A stretch of DNA of 64,000 bases from Nereocystis luetkeana (taxonomy: Eukaryota > Sar > Phaeophyceae > Laminariales > Laminariaceae). Shown in pieces: positions 1 to 14,400 of the stretch. Numbering within the stretch: the first letter of the stretch is position 1; every line of letters begins with the position of its first letter. Under the pieces are notes generated by a model that was not told where the DNA came from, ran no database searches, and saw nothing but the letters and a program-made list of their open reading frames with translations. A program made the translations under genes and the position numbers. The stretch lies in contig JARUPZ010000023.1 of NCBI GenBank assembly GCA_031213475.1, forward strand, positions 7,520,157 to 7,584,156, in the 5' to 3' direction.

Positions 1-357
1 ACAAGGGGAATGATCGCATCACGTGGTGTTTATGGCAAGGCACCCATGAGGCAGTTACATAGTAACCCCATTGCTGTCTCTGGAAGTAGCCACACCGGAA
101 AATACATTATTAACTCGTTGAAGCTGTCATCCATGTGCAAGTCCGCCTTACAAGCGGTTCATACTAAGATGCAGCTCATCCTTCATGCGACTCGCCGAAC
201 ACCGCAGGGCGCTTCGCGCCTGGTGCAAGCAATGCCTGCCTGGCCGGTGAACACCCGACGTGCTCCGCCCCGGCATTGTAGAGATGCGAGGGTCTATGGT
301 CATACGACTACGGTCATGCATGATATCAAGTGCATGCCCCCCCCCACCTACCCCCCA
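1..357 (-). repeat. R1 repeat, copy a (G-tract-flanked interspersed repeat)
   Basis: Reverse-complement copy of a family also at 22,563-23,116, 36,355-36,910 and 61,796-62,337. Shared landmarks are the ATGCATGACCGTAG-like entry, 'ccctcgcatctctacaatgc', 'gacggagcacgtcggg' and 'gaagcgccctgcggtgttc'. The C-run at about 327-356 is the G-tract that precedes every copy. The copy reaches the window edge, so its far end is not seen. Not coding; it lies in a VPS13 intron. Confidence 0.8.
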
Positions 358-3300
358 CTTCTCCCTCACCTCTCCGTTGAAATCATTCCACATCTCGGCC
401 AGACCACGATCTAGATCAGACAGATCCTATGGCCTGCCGCCATGGGGTGTTGCGCAGGACATGTATAATACAGATCCAACCCTGGAAACATGGCCTGTAG
501 ATCATGCAGGCTATACGGCTCCCACCCGGCAACATGAGCTAGATCATACAGATCATACAGATCATGCAGCTCTGGAATACACCTGCCCTGAAATATCTGG
601 ATCATCAAGTGCGAATCGATCATCCATCTGTCTGCGGTGGGAATGACTCGCAAAAGCACACCTGTCGCAGACCACTCGCGGACAAGGCCACCTCCGCGTT
701 GACGCGAAGCTCACCCCCCTGCGCATCCTTCAGCTCCACATGGACTTTTCCGTTTGCCTTCCCCGCCCGGTCTTGTGCAGCACCCCGCCACATTAGCGAC
801 CCCGCGCCGAGGTGCTTTCGCCAAAGCTGCGGCGGTGGCTTGGCATCCCGGTGAGATGCTGGATCAGTCGCTCGCGTTTCGGTGCTCTGAGTGTCACATC
901 TCGCTTCCGTTCCCGGCTCGGGACTTCCACCGTCGTAGTTTCGAGGGGGCGGTGGCAGAGGCAGGGTGACGGCGTCGCTCCATCCAAAGCCTTCCACACG
1001 GACGGCCAGAGCCACCTTCGTGGAAGGTGGACGCAAATACAACGCAAAACGTTGACGTTGTCGTGTGGGTAGTACGGAGTAGGGGGGCTTCCATCACCGT
1101 CACGAAAGACTCCTGGTACGCATCTAGGAAGAACGGTGCAATACGTGGCGGTACGCTTCGTATAGAAACTTCCTGCGTACCGCAGTCCGGAACGCAAACC
1201 GTCGCGATGCAAAGATAGCACAGCAGTGTCATCATCCTCTACAGCGAACCCCACTTGAGCGGCAAAATACATAGATCTTGCCGACTTTTGCCTGATGTGC
1301 TCCGCATGGATTTACAAAGGCTTGCTGTGGTGTGGTAGCGTAGACTACTGTAGTATTATCGGCGATCCCCTCACCTGTTCCCCCGGCGGGCAGTGAAACC
1401 AAGACACTTCCGACCCGCGCTCGATTGCGCCCGACCAGACCCTCCTTGTCTTCGCCTGTCGCGCGAAAGGACAAAATAGAGCACAGGAGGTGATTTCTGA
1501 AAATATAAGCTGAGGGGTGACGTCAACTTAGCTTTGGCCGACATCGTAGCTTGGAGATGGTCCCGGGGGGCATGCTTACTGTGTAACACGGACGTAATTT
1601 AGAAAGGTTCGTAAAATGATCGGCATACATGTACCAATGGAAGAAGCTTCGACCTTCACACGATCCGAGGGTACTATTTCTCTTAACAGCGGTACAACAC
1701 GGGGCATGATCAGACCGGCACCCAGAAGTCGATTCAGTGTCTGCACGAGCTACCAAGCCACCCTATGATTCCCCGCCTGACCCGTGGAGGGATTTCTCCT
1801 TGTCTACATCACGCGAAGGAAACCTATAGCCGCGGTAGCGGTTTGACCCTGCCACTCCACGTGGGACTTCCACGAGAGTAAGGGTTTTATACTGGCGACG
1901 CCGACGAGAGCCGAGCTCACGCGGGCAAAGCCCAATGAAGCAGCAGTTGCCCGAAAAAAAAACTAGTATTATACGTAAGCATTGAAAGAGAGAGGCAAGG
2001 GAAACACCATGGAGTTCGAAGATTTCGACCTGACGGCGGGTAAGCAAGCGCTGCAATGGGAAGCGGGGATAGTGAAAGTGCATGGAAACAAGTAGAAATG
2101 CAAGGGCATGCCGGCAGTACAGCCGCCTTTTGGGCGCGTCGGCGATGGCTGTGCCGCCGGCGTGCCCTTCGCCGCCTGCTTCTTTGTTTTTCTTCCGTCC
2201 CGCCCTGCATTGCGGCGCTAGCTTGCCGGCATGTCGAAAACTTCGGACTCTATGGCATCTCCATTATCCCTCCCTCATGGCGTAACAGGTACCTCACATA
2301 TAAATAGGTTTTGCATCCGGGCAAATTTCCAAACCAAAGACCAGCGTCGCCAACAAAAAACGCTCGTAGAGGTCCCACGTGGGGCGGTAGCGTTAACCGG
2401 CCACCGAGGTTGCAGGGTTCCTTCGAGTGTGGTAGGCAGGGAGAGAGCTCTCCGCGGGTTCGGTGGAGAATCAGACAGTGGCTCGGTAGGTCGTACATAC
2501 ACGCCACTCGGCCGTTGCCTATCAGTCTCATTGCGTCACGTATCGTTCCGCGGTAAAAGATAATCATGCGTCGGCGAGGTGTCCGAGCCGTCTTCCTTTG
2601 ACTGGGTCAACCTCGTCCGCGACACTGGCGTCAACGTCATCGGCGTCAACTGCTGTGAGTGTTGCGACGGTAGCTGACATTGCCCAATATGACCAAGGAT
2701 GTCGGAAAAGCCCAGAGTGAAAATGCACCACCCACACTAACAACTCACAACACTAACCCTGCACCTTGTAGTTATGATCAGACGAGTGAGGCGTGAGGCC
2801 CTCTAGAGGACAGTATCAGTGCCCCGACGGAATGGTCGCCACAAATCATCCACAGCAAAGCTGAACTATTACGGGGGACGATAGTTAATGGGACCTGTGG
2901 TCTACGTAACCTAAATATTTAACCATTTCCACTATTAATAACAATATTCGGTCCTGTTAACTATGGCCCCCCGTAATAGTACTGCATAAAGACGAGGGTA
3001 CTGTGGAGGACAGGTTGTGGGAAGGTTCGCGAAATGATCGCCACACATGTACCATTGGGGAGTAAATCGGAACGAATACGATCCGGCAATCTTCCGCTCT
3101 AACTGCGGTAGTACAATGCGAGACATAATGAGGCCTACGAAGCCACTCTCTGGTTCTCCCCGAACCCGTGCAGGGCCCTCTGCCTGCCCATATCACACGA
3201 ATAGCCTCCAGTCCCGGTAGAGTGATGACGCTGGCACTTCACTTTGAGACCTCTACGAGAGTAGGGGCCTCATCCATGAAATGGAGGTTCCATTTTATTT

Positions 3301-6300
3301 CCGAACGCTTTTGGAACGGAGGAGGGAAAAACTGTTCAAAAATGTCAGAATTTGGCCGTTGTTTTACGTGAATCCATGTGCTTCAGTTCGAGTTTATCTT
3401 GGTCAGAAAATCGCAGGTGTGTTAGACCCAGAGAACGAGCAAGTCAGCCATGCGCTTCTCGGAACCCCCCTACAGGTAGCATCCCAGAGGCACCCAGATC
3501 AAAAACCCACTTCTGGACAGATGGCACCTCAATTCTTGCCGACGGTGTCATTTCCAACGAGTCCCAACGAAAACAAGCGAACGTACAACATTCTCATTTT
3601 TTTACCGAACTTCTTACCGGGAAGAACATTCGATGTGTATTTGTTGCTAATTGTTGGGGATAGCAGTCCTTAATGACTAAAACTGCAGTGTTAACTAGAC
3701 AGATTATTGATGTGGGTACTGCTGGGGGGTGTACCACGTGAACTGATTCCGAGAACACACGACCGATATGCTCGCTTATCGGGTAAACAAAACTGGAATT
3801 GGCTGTAAAGGCTAACTTAGACTTAAGAAAATCTCGCAACCGTTGGCAAAATCGACAAATACCAGTGAAAACAAACCGTGCACTCGCTTTGTATAGACAC
3901 TTGATGTCAAGAAAAACACAAGACGGTCGATCAAAAACTGGCTGCGGACCAACGGATGCCTCACCTCTGGAAGCGAAGCGCCGGTGTCCGATAGAGTGCT
4001 CGGGCCGCTCACCATCGAACTTTCTGGAACATTCGATGGACGAGCCGAAATCAAGGGGCCGACGCACTTGAGTCAAAATAAAATAAGAAACAAACAAACA
4101 CCTTTTGTAGCACGATACTGAAAAACAATCTCCCTCGGTCGGGGGGGGGGGGGGGGGGGGGGGGGCGGGGGGGGGGGGGGGGGGGGGGGGGGGCGCGTGA
4201 CGGAGGGATGACAACACGGACAAGGGGGGCAACAGTCATACGACAAACGGCCACGATCGTCTTTCGAGCGGCAGCAACAAACCATACATCATGCCAATTG
4301 CACAAACTGCCCGTGCTAACAGTCAGCGGCAGGGTCGACCGGTCGCGGCGCTCCACGAGACACGCAAGGCATCCAAAAAGCATCGTGTCTCCAAATGGTC
4401 CTGGAGAGCGTCGTGATTTGTCGTTCACATTCATATACCAAGAAAACACGGAGAGTTTATAGCAGGAGCGATACACAACTAGGCAGACCAACCGCGCGAC
4501 TTACCCTCTGCAAGAGCGCGGCAAGATAGCCGCACGTCCGCTCGCGCCGCCAGAAGATTCGTCAGGGACAGGGTCGGCTCGAAGGTCAGCACCGTCACCT
4601 GCCCAACCCTCCCTCGGCTTCGCCCCTCATTGCGCCCAGCACTCTGAGCCGGCCGTCTCGCCGCGGACACCCCGCAGAAAATAGACCTCCCGCTGAGCCG
4701 AGACCCTCTGGCTGGGCCGCTGCCAGGGGTAAATCCGACGGAGCCCCTTGTCGCGCCGCGCCAAGAGGTTGGTACAGCGGCGAATTCCAAGGTCTGGTGG
4801 TAGTGCGCGTTTTCTGTGGCTTCTCGCTCCCATTCGGTGGGATCTGGGAGCGCAAGTGTCGCCTGTGGTGTCACATGAGAACGACGTCTAGCTCAGTTTC
4901 ATGCATATTGCACGACAACGCAGGAGATTTCGAACATGGAGCCAACAATACAAAGCCACGTGGTCGCTTTCTTGGGGTGGGGGTCGTGACGTTAACGCAC
5001 GAGGCGCTCACGATTCAAACATAGTTTATGATGGAGTTGCAATTACTTGAGCGAAACTGGCTACGGGGGGGGGCTGCTCAGATGTGGATTTGTTTCAAGC
5101 TGTTCGGAAAACAGTGCATAATGGTGCCAGGTTAGTGCCGTCGATCGGTGCATGTGCGGAGTGTGGAGGAATAACATCACACCGCAAGCAAACTATACCA
5201 ACCAAAACCGGACAGCGAACGCGAGGGGACGTTGAGCAAAGCCTCCTTCAAATTTGTTCGTGTAAAAAAGTACCTCTCCAAACTCGTCTGCTGAAGCAGA
5301 TCCAGAGACGTTATTGGCCTGCCCATCCCCCTGGCAGGAAACTGCGTCAGGTGGCGTGCCCAACACCCCCTGCTCTGTGTCGCTGGTCCCGCGCAAAACT
5401 GGCTTCACAACGAGAAGGGTCCGTCCTCCAGCTAGCGATGTCGCCATCGTGGCCGGCACCGGGCGCGTTGAGCCTGTTGCAGCAACAGTCGTGGGGTGGT
5501 GGTCAACTCGGATAATACCGTACTCAGCTGTGCAACAAAATCGCCAGGCGGGACTCAAAATCAGACATCCCAACAGTTCATGGCATTGTGGAGATAGGAA
5601 AACTCATGGCGGTGCCCATGGCAGCCCTGCATCTCACGCAAAACTCGGGTGCGAAGCAGGGAGGAGGGAGGACACATCACAGCCCTTTTGCGGTGAGTGT
5701 CATCTGATTGTCCTCGAAGGTGCGACGAAGCAGCGCCGGACTAATTACATTTTCTCCTAGAGTTGGCCCTTCGACGGGGACCTATCTAGATTGTTGTCGT
5801 CTACAGCTTCTTCTCGAAACGACCCCTCCTAAAACCTTGTGGCTCCCTACCTCCTGGATGGACTCGACGTCTTCGCACTCACCTGGCGAGATGACTGTCT
5901 CCCACTCAAACCGTGGACCGCCGTTGCTCGACCTTCGTCCTCGTTCGTCGTTCTCTCGCGCCGATTCTCCCACGATTCCGACATGCATACACAGATCGCC
6001 CATGCTGTTAGATATCTCAACCTGGCTGCGGACGCGCAGCACCTGTGCTCAGAGTCACAACGGAACGCGGAGACACCGGCGTACGTCGCAAGGGTCCAGA
6101 AGGAAATATATCGGTCACCATATTTTCGATGCAAGCTACCGCGACAGACGGTATTTACGCTGAACCTGGTAGTTCATATACCATTGCTTGTGTGCGTTCC
6201 ACTCACTCAAGGTTCACCGGTAACTTCCGCGCAGTAGCTGGAGTCACCGACACGCGAAGGGCCCATGCCTCCAACGAACGCGGGGGTATCTCTACACACG

Positions 6301-9300
6301 AGCATGTGTAAACACACCAAGCAGTGTCAACGCCACCTCGGATACAAACACAACCGGAACATGATGCGTCAAACCAAACCCACAACCCACTTGAGACCAC
6401 GACAAACCGCGCACCTTGACACCGTGATGAGACTCGACCTCCGTCACCAGTTTAACCGTCCTTGCGCCCTGCTCTGACGTTGAGGCACGGGTGACCGCTC
6501 GTGTAACTGACCCCCATGCACAACGATGGGATAATTCCGCGGCCCCGTCATTATTGGAGAAAGACTCAAGCGTGCGTGAAGACACCATTGTCACCAGCCG
6601 CTGCCCGACGATGTCTACGTCTATAGGTCTCAACGAGCGCCAGCTCGTCTGTGTGGTCGCCGGACAAACGACACCTTGCTCGTGTCCCTCTTCGTACGCT
6701 AGAATCACCGCTCGAACAGGGCGTCGACGTCTTCTTCCTAACACCTCTTCCCGGCTTCCCGCGCTGCTCCTGCTCCTCCGTGCCCCCGACCAACGTCCGC
6801 TATCGAGGCTCGTCCTGCTCGTCTCTTGCAGACGGTATGCGGACTGCTGCGAACGTGTAACGATTACGCCTTCGGTCGTCTCAGCCGTCTCATCCACCAC
6901 GCTGGCAAGGCTTCCGCTACCCCTAGTACGAGGAGCGAAGGTGGCGGTCGCTGTCAACAACGGCATTGGCGCTTCCTCACCGATCGGCACTTGGACAGGA
7001 ACCGCCGCGTCAACATCGACTTGCCTGTCGAAGCTGCCGCTGTAGCCGGCGTCGCAGTGAGCGCTGCAAGTGATGGGGAGGCCGGTCTCGTTGCGGAGCC
7101 AGTGAAGGGAGAAACGTTCGTCGTCGCTGCCGCCTCCAGCCCACGTGCCGCCCAGCTTCCCTTGTTTCCGCTGCTGAGCGTGGACGATGGCAGCGAGATT
7201 TTCGACGAGCGACTCCGTCAAGTTCAGGTTAAGGATCTCGTCGGAAACTAACCGTAAGCCAATAATCGCCCCAGCGGGTCGGCCTAGCCCTCTTGCCCTG
7301 CGCTCTTCCTCCACCGCCAGCTCCCGCACGTGTCCAGAAATGCCGTCGAACGACCCCGCCGCTTGACGTTGGCCACCGCGGATGTCACTCCCTACCGAAC
7401 CCAAACCTGGGATCCCCTCAGCCGAGCAAGACAACGTTTGGTCGTTCGGCGTACCACCATCAGTTTTTAGCTCCAGGCGTGCACCCCATCGCTCCATTAG
7501 AGGTTCCCATGTCATGAGCTTGGCGTTGTAGGAGTCTGATTCGATCTTGGCCGAGAGGCAGGCTAGGAGACTCTGAGCAGCACCAGACGCTGTGAGCTCC
7601 CCCGCGATACTTTGTACCTACGAACGACGACCATTCGCGGGCGAGAGGATCGCGAGGGCGGGATATGCAGTACAGAACAGCGTGTGAGTGATACTTCCCG
7701 TAAGTAATTAGCTGCGACAGAATGACTCGGGGAGCATGTACGGCAGAATATACGCCCAGAATCACGTCGAACTCCAGGAAGACAACACTATCCAGTCGAG
7801 CCAGTGCTCGCGCTACAAAAATCACGCTGGGTCGTTGAAACCAGCACCGGCCTTGTACCTCAAAACGCACGACTTTTGCTGTGCACGTCGGGAGAGGGTC
7901 GCAACGCACGTCCACATGGTGTCGCGAATCTTGGTCGCAACAGAACTAGAGTACGACGGCCCGCAATCTCACGCACATATAACCATCAGAAAACCTATAG
8001 AAACTCGGGATACGTCACTGCAAGGAGCTACTCGCCCCGCTAGCATGTCGGCTAGTATTGGGCTCGGAGTCGATCGTCGGGGAATAGAGGCCGGTGCACA
8101 AGCTTGCTCACATTAATCTTGACAGACGGCCTGTTCTGCAGATAAAAGTTGTTCACCACCTCCATTCTCAGGCCTTCCGCTTCAATCCTGACAAGGCACG
8201 CCCACATCGCCATCAGCTCAGACGCAACCGCAGGAGCAGCCAGCACCGCCTCCTTTGGGGCATCCTCGCGGCTGCAATCGTCTCCCCCGGAGGATGGAGG
8301 TGCCCCTGGCACCCGTAGCGCACCAACCGCGCCGCTCACTGGCATTGCGCTGTCTCCCTTCGCTTCGGCCGAAACACTATCCTGGTGTGGTCCACGCTGC
8401 CTCCCCTCGGCAACACGAGCTTCTCGACTTCGATCACCGCCGTCGTCGTCGCTACCCCGATCTCCTTCGGCAAACGACGGCACGCCCTTCAACAGTGGCC
8501 CGAGAGAACTTTCCATAATACGAGCCGCGAGGGGGAAATCCAGGAATAAAACCGCCCGCACGGCGGTCACCGAAACCCTCAGCTCGCTACGGAGGGGCGC
8601 ATCGGGCCCCGATGCTGACGACGGTGGGCAAACTAACAGAACATGTTTTAGGTCGATGCTGAACGGGAAAATGAGCGCTTCTGTGTTGGATGAACAATTT
8701 CGCAGACTACGGCCACCCCCTGTGTCGTCGCCGAGCTCAAACGTGCTACCCGCTGCCGATGCCTCGATCGACACGTCGCTTTCGCTCGCGATATCGTTGA
8801 GCGCCCCAGACCCCTCCCGATCAGCCGGCCAGTGCACGGAATCATCGGACGGTTTCCGATGACGCCAAGACGAGGTACCCGACACGCGGTTTCGGGTCCC
8901 GTTTGCCTTCAAATCAGTGCCTGCTATCTCCATTTGCCCCCGCGATACCGTGTCCATGGCAGGGGAGGGGTTGTGGAGGGAACGCACGGTGTCAGGGTGG
9001 GACGCCCGCTCACCAGATCCCCCTTCAAGATCTCCCCTCAGTCTAACCGGTGGTTCTACTGATGCTCCCGACTCTTCCATTGACGGCCGCGCAACAAACA
9101 CCTCGAGCCCGTGTATGCCCAAGCTCATCACGCACAGCTCGTTGGCCGAGCCAATCACGGCGGCCGTCTCAACAGCGTCACCAGCAGCCGCATCGCCAAT
9201 CACGCCGTCGCATCCCACTGCTGAGCCTTCAACCGCAAGGTCGGAGTCATGGTCTGCATCTTGGCTCCCAACCTCCGCCAGCCGGGCGCCCGTAACCCCT

Positions 9301-11403
9301 TCATCGGGAGTCGTGGCGGCCAAATCTTCGACTGGGCCAGAAACTGCGTCGTCAGAAAGCATAGACACAGCGACGGATACGGCCATGTGGCAGGAGCGAC
9401 AGGATACCACTATAGCTTCAAACCTCGGAACGATCCGACCGACCGCCGCCGCCGACCCGGCCGCCGATGCGGTGCCCCTCGCATGCCGAGAAGCTGCTAC
9501 TCCGACAGCAGCGTTGTCACTCTCCACGTTGGGCAGCCACAGCTGCAAGCCGCAAGCTGATACTGATACGTCGACTCGCGTCAGCCACAGGAAGTCAGGC
9601 AAAGCGGTGCCACTCAGAGAGCGGGCTATGTGTCGCCACTTGCAGCGCCTTGTCGACCTGGGCTCATTGATATTACTTTGATGTCGTACCGGCGATGCGT
9701 CGCCACCGAGCACGTCGAGACGGCCACCTGCCACCTCCCACGGCAGCGACAATACTGGCGGAATCGAGGACGCCTCTCTGACTTGCCTGGTATCGAAGCC
9801 ACCGTGTAGGTTGTCAGTTCGCAGCATCCAGGGCTCTAAGCGGTAAGCGTCACCAGACCCCATTGATGGTGTCTCGGGTGGCGATCCCCCGTCGCGTGCG
9901 CCAGATTGTCTCCTATCTTCTGGCGCCGAATGCACGTTCCTGTCCCCGCCTTCCCTGTCACTGCCGCCCTCACGACCCGCATTTCTGCACCGGGAGTACT
10001 CACCAACGTCTCGACCCAAGCAGGCAACGAGACTCGCGACACCCAAGATCGGCGCCGGCAGAAGCCAAAGGCATCCGGGCGCCAAGATGGCGTCGACAGA
10101 CGCGGTGTTGGACGCCGTGCACATGCGCACCTGCAACAACACTTGCTCGTCGTAGCCGCTAGTCTTTCCACTCGTGTCCCTGTTCCCACTGTGGCTCCAC
10201 CAGCCCGCAGCAAGCACCCGCGAACCGCCTTCGCGCCCCCTTCGAACCTCTTCGCCACCGACCGGTGCACCATCACGAACAGCGTGCATAAGAGAAACGC
10301 ACCGATCACCACTGGCGTCCGTCACAGACACGCTCTTGATTGCCAGTTCTGCGCGATGCTCGCAGCCCGCTCCAATGCCGTCCACTACCCGCGGAACGTC
10401 ATCCGTCAACGGCTGCCCCCACGCTACGGGGGGTGCCTGGTGCGGTAAGTCCACCCCAATGCCGATCCCATGCACCTCAAGGTGAATCACTGGGGAGTAT
10501 CGCTGGCTGGGAGGTGAGGTTGCGCTCGCGCCCTGTTCGTAGGGTTCGCAGTGGGTAGAGGCGGGTGGGGGCGGGCACGAGAATGCAGTGGGGGCCCCGG
10601 TCGCACCAAAATGCTGTTGGGTGCCACCGACACCCTCACCGCCACCGGAATAAGCGGTGACCCCGGCGCCGCCGCTGGCACGACCCGCATCCTTCAACAG
10701 CATCACGCTGATTGCCTCAATAATAAGCGTACCCAAAAATGCCGGCGGGACCGGCGCCTCCTCCAAACCATTGGGCCTCGCCGCCGGGGGCTCGCTCTCC
10801 CCGGGCATCTGTTGCCTTAATTCTTGATCACTATCTGCGCCATCCAGCCCCTCCTCGTCTGTCGGCGGAGGTCCGCCTGAGCCTCGACTGCCGGGGGCAG
10901 ACACACCGGGATCATGCTGCGACCCAACCGGGGGTTCTAACTCGAATGACCGTGGTGGCGAAAACGCTGCAGTGGCAGAAGCTTCGCGGTTACTACGCCT
11001 TCCTCGCGTCGGCGCGGTTGACGGCAACGAGGAAGGCCGACTGGAAGCTGCCGCCGTTGCTCTTCCCACACTTCCAACCGCTTTGGTGCTGTCGAAATCG
11101 GTGGCGGGTATCCGACTTAACCCCGACGACGCCGAAACATTCGGTCGAAGCGCTTGGCCCTCTAGATCACAGTAGTCTGACGCCGCGTCGAAGGGCGTCT
11201 CGCCCGATGTAGGGTCATCTTCGTTGTGCATGGCCTGCTCCTCCTGCATGGGTGATGCAGAAAAAAACTTGGACATGTCTGCGAGCCGCGCATAGGTGTC
11301 CAACGCAAAGCACGTAAGGCCGAGCAGGTGTGGCTCGGCGAGGTTGAGTCTTATCGGCGAAACGGTCACACCCATGTGGACACGCTCAGAGACACCGCCT
11401 CCC

Positions 11404-11434
<31 letters not shown>

Positions 11435-14400
11435 CGCCGCCGCCACCACCACCGCCGCTACCCTCACGCCACAGGTGAGGTCTTGCAGGGAGCGGGGCGG
11501 TGACAGGGTCACGGCTCGTCCTTTCCCTTGCTTTCTCTGCGAGCTCGTCCCGCTCGCTGTCGGATGCGATCCCACGGAAACTGCGCCCGTCGACGCAACT
11601 TGCGAGAGCTGATCCCATCCCCAGCGGCACAATGCTCACCGTTCGAACATGCATCGCTTGCAACAACTCGAAGCCTTCCGGTCCCGCCTTCACCGCGGCC
11701 GACGACACCAAAGTCTCCAAGTACAGCATTCCTGGGTGCTTGCCTTTGTCGCAGCTGCTTTCGTCGCCACTCCCGCCGCCGTCGACTGTGGGCAGCGTCC
11801 ATGTCATGGAGGATAAAAAGTGGCCAACGTCGGCGGTCACTCGGTTTATTCGGCCGGTGTTGCCGATGTCTCCGTCAAAGGGGACATCTACTGCGAAGTC
11901 GCACACCTCGACCCCCACCTATATTCATCAAAAGTGGATAAACGCCGGGCATCAGGAGTCGAGGGATAAATGCACCGCGGTGGGGGGAGACTAGAAGACG
12001 AACTGCGATAAGCTGAAGTTCACGGTGTGGCACATGTTGTGGACGAATACGTGCCAACGTATACCTGGTACCTGGTAAGTCGCAATTAGACGGGCATCTT
12101 CATGCCAACTTAGCGGCATGGGACGTATGGAGTCACATCCTGCATGCATACGCAGACACGGGAATCAAGTCCTCCATACCCCCGACCAAATACAAACCAC
12201 AAGACAGCAGGAGTGCACACCTTGATATATGTAAAGTGCTTCCAACGCTCTCCCTCTTCCAGGCTATCCTGGAGGGCACCGCCAGCACCTTCCCAGCGCA
12301 TCGCGACGTCTTCAGCCGACTCCCACAACGATGAACCACCACCCTTCGCATGGTCGACGTCGAACGGCGCCGCCACCTCCCAGACCTCCCCATCATCGGT
12401 CGCAACTTGCGGTCCATCGTCAGACGAGGATACTGTACGTGGTGGCGGTGGTGATGGCGGCGCCGGCGAAGAGGCGTCGAGCCCAATGTCTTCTGCTTGC
12501 TGGATTGAGTCTGCGTTCTGCAGCCAGGGCGACAGCAGCGGTCCAGCAAGGACATCCCGCGTCAGGCTCTCGACGAACGAGATCGAGAACACAGTGCGGA
12601 CCGAGTCGAGCCTGATTTTGACGCGCGCCTCCAGCCCACGATCGCTGGCCCCGCCAACCCCGCTAGTGGCGCCCCTCTCGCTGTTGCTGAAGCAGATTCT
12701 GTCTGGGGACGAAACGACAACAAGCGCGACATCCACAACCGGCCCTACCGCGCCTTCACGCCTACCCACCACCGGGTCCGCCCACAGTGAGCCCTCTTCG
12801 GAGCAAGTTGTAGCGGCATTGACCGATGGAAACCCTAGAGGCGGCGACTGCTGCGCTGGCCGTAGAAGGTTCAAAACGTAAAAGTCGCCCATGCTCATCA
12901 CAGCTTTAATGCGTTTTTCTTCGGCCTGTACATTCGGTGGGAAGAGGCCCGGGCGAGGCAAACAAGTAGAGGTCGTCAAGCTAACGGGAACGAAAAAGAA
13001 GGGCCAGACACAACTTGCTGTACCTCTTCTCCACTTGGTTTAGATCATTGTTGTATGACCAGCGTTGATCAACTCACATCGCTCATGTCCGAACTCCGCT
13101 ACCGAAAACAACGCGTGAGATGAATTACAGCCGTTCTTATGGGGTGCACACCTCCAGCAACGCATCTCTCACACGCGCTATCCTTCAACAACGGGCAATA
13201 TACCTACGCGTGTGTACATCGAATCACAACCCCAACAGATGATAGCCTCACTCACGTTGACTTTGCAGTGAGCGTCTCCGAACGTCACCGCGATCACATT
13301 CGTTCTAGCGTTTGTCAGCACAACGCTCATGGCTGCAAAATCCACCGCAAGCGTCACCGACACTCCGCATGGCAGCATTGGCATCGCTAGTCCACCGCCC
13401 CCACCATCACTACCACCCGCCGGCATAAGGTCAATCGCCGTTTCAGCGCAGGGCTCCGAGCGCGGCATAGCAGGTACTGACGTCGCATCCGGGGTGACCA
13501 GCGGAGACAGCGGTGGCGGGGGCGGCGAATTTACGAGCACAGAGGAAGCAATGCGCAGCACCGCCAAGATAGTTTCTTGTTCCAGAGCAACCTCGATGGC
13601 CCCCACGACGAGCTTTACTCGGTGGGTTTCCTGGGCAGAAAATGAAAAATAATGGGCACCATTGTCAGGGTAACATGCTCGAAACGTCAGGACGTCCATA
13701 TCTCGGTGGCGACTTCATAGGGCGTGGCGAATGCACTATAACTTGCTTGTATTACGCCAGACGAAAACGACTATCGACAAAACCAGAGGACGTCATGTGA
13801 AAAAGCAGCTTCACACATGGGTTTCGCGCGATATATGGCAACGGGCAGCGATGTTAGCCAATAGTTGCACATCGAGCAGCGCCCTCCTCGGCCTCACCTG
13901 CCCCCGCCATCCCCCGTGACACGTTACTCCCTCAGAACTTCCACCCCCGCGTGTATCGCCACGGGCCGGCACATTTTTCATCGCGTAGGACAATTGGAGG
14001 AAATCTGCCCTAGATAGTTGCCCAGAGCGCCGCCCCACCCCCCTGCCCGCCCCCTCCCCGCCGTAGTCCAGGACGTCAGGGACTATTTCGCTGCGCTTAG
14101 TCTCTTCATGCCCTTTGTCAGCAGTGGGGGCAGCAACGCCCGAGTTTTTCCCCTCGCCGTCTCTTCCCGATCCGTCATGGAAGGTCACCACTCTCCTTGC
14201 CGGTCCGCGGCCGTCCGCTCGCTGCCACAAGAAAAGTCGCGGTCTTGAAGTTGCCATGCTCCCAGCCGGTTCTTCGCCATTTTCCGATCCGGGCCGCGAC
14301 GGCTCGGCTAGCGCCCCCGTCGTCTCAGCCGGTCGCAGCTGCGCGGTCCGGGCGTTCTCCTGCGCCATTCCGACACCGGCGCCCGTGCCAGAAACGGCAT

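Noticed and set aside
1523-3126. Two related short proteins (HWYMYADHFTNL and QWYMCGDHFANL)
   Set aside because: Their similarity comes from the fold-back repeat in which they lie; there are no start, splice or family features.
4051-4491. Minus-strand frame (LFGCLACLVERRDRSTLPL) as the missing VPS13 exon
   Set aside because: Phase would fit, but no VAB motif is visible and it runs into poly-G; kept only as a weak candidate.
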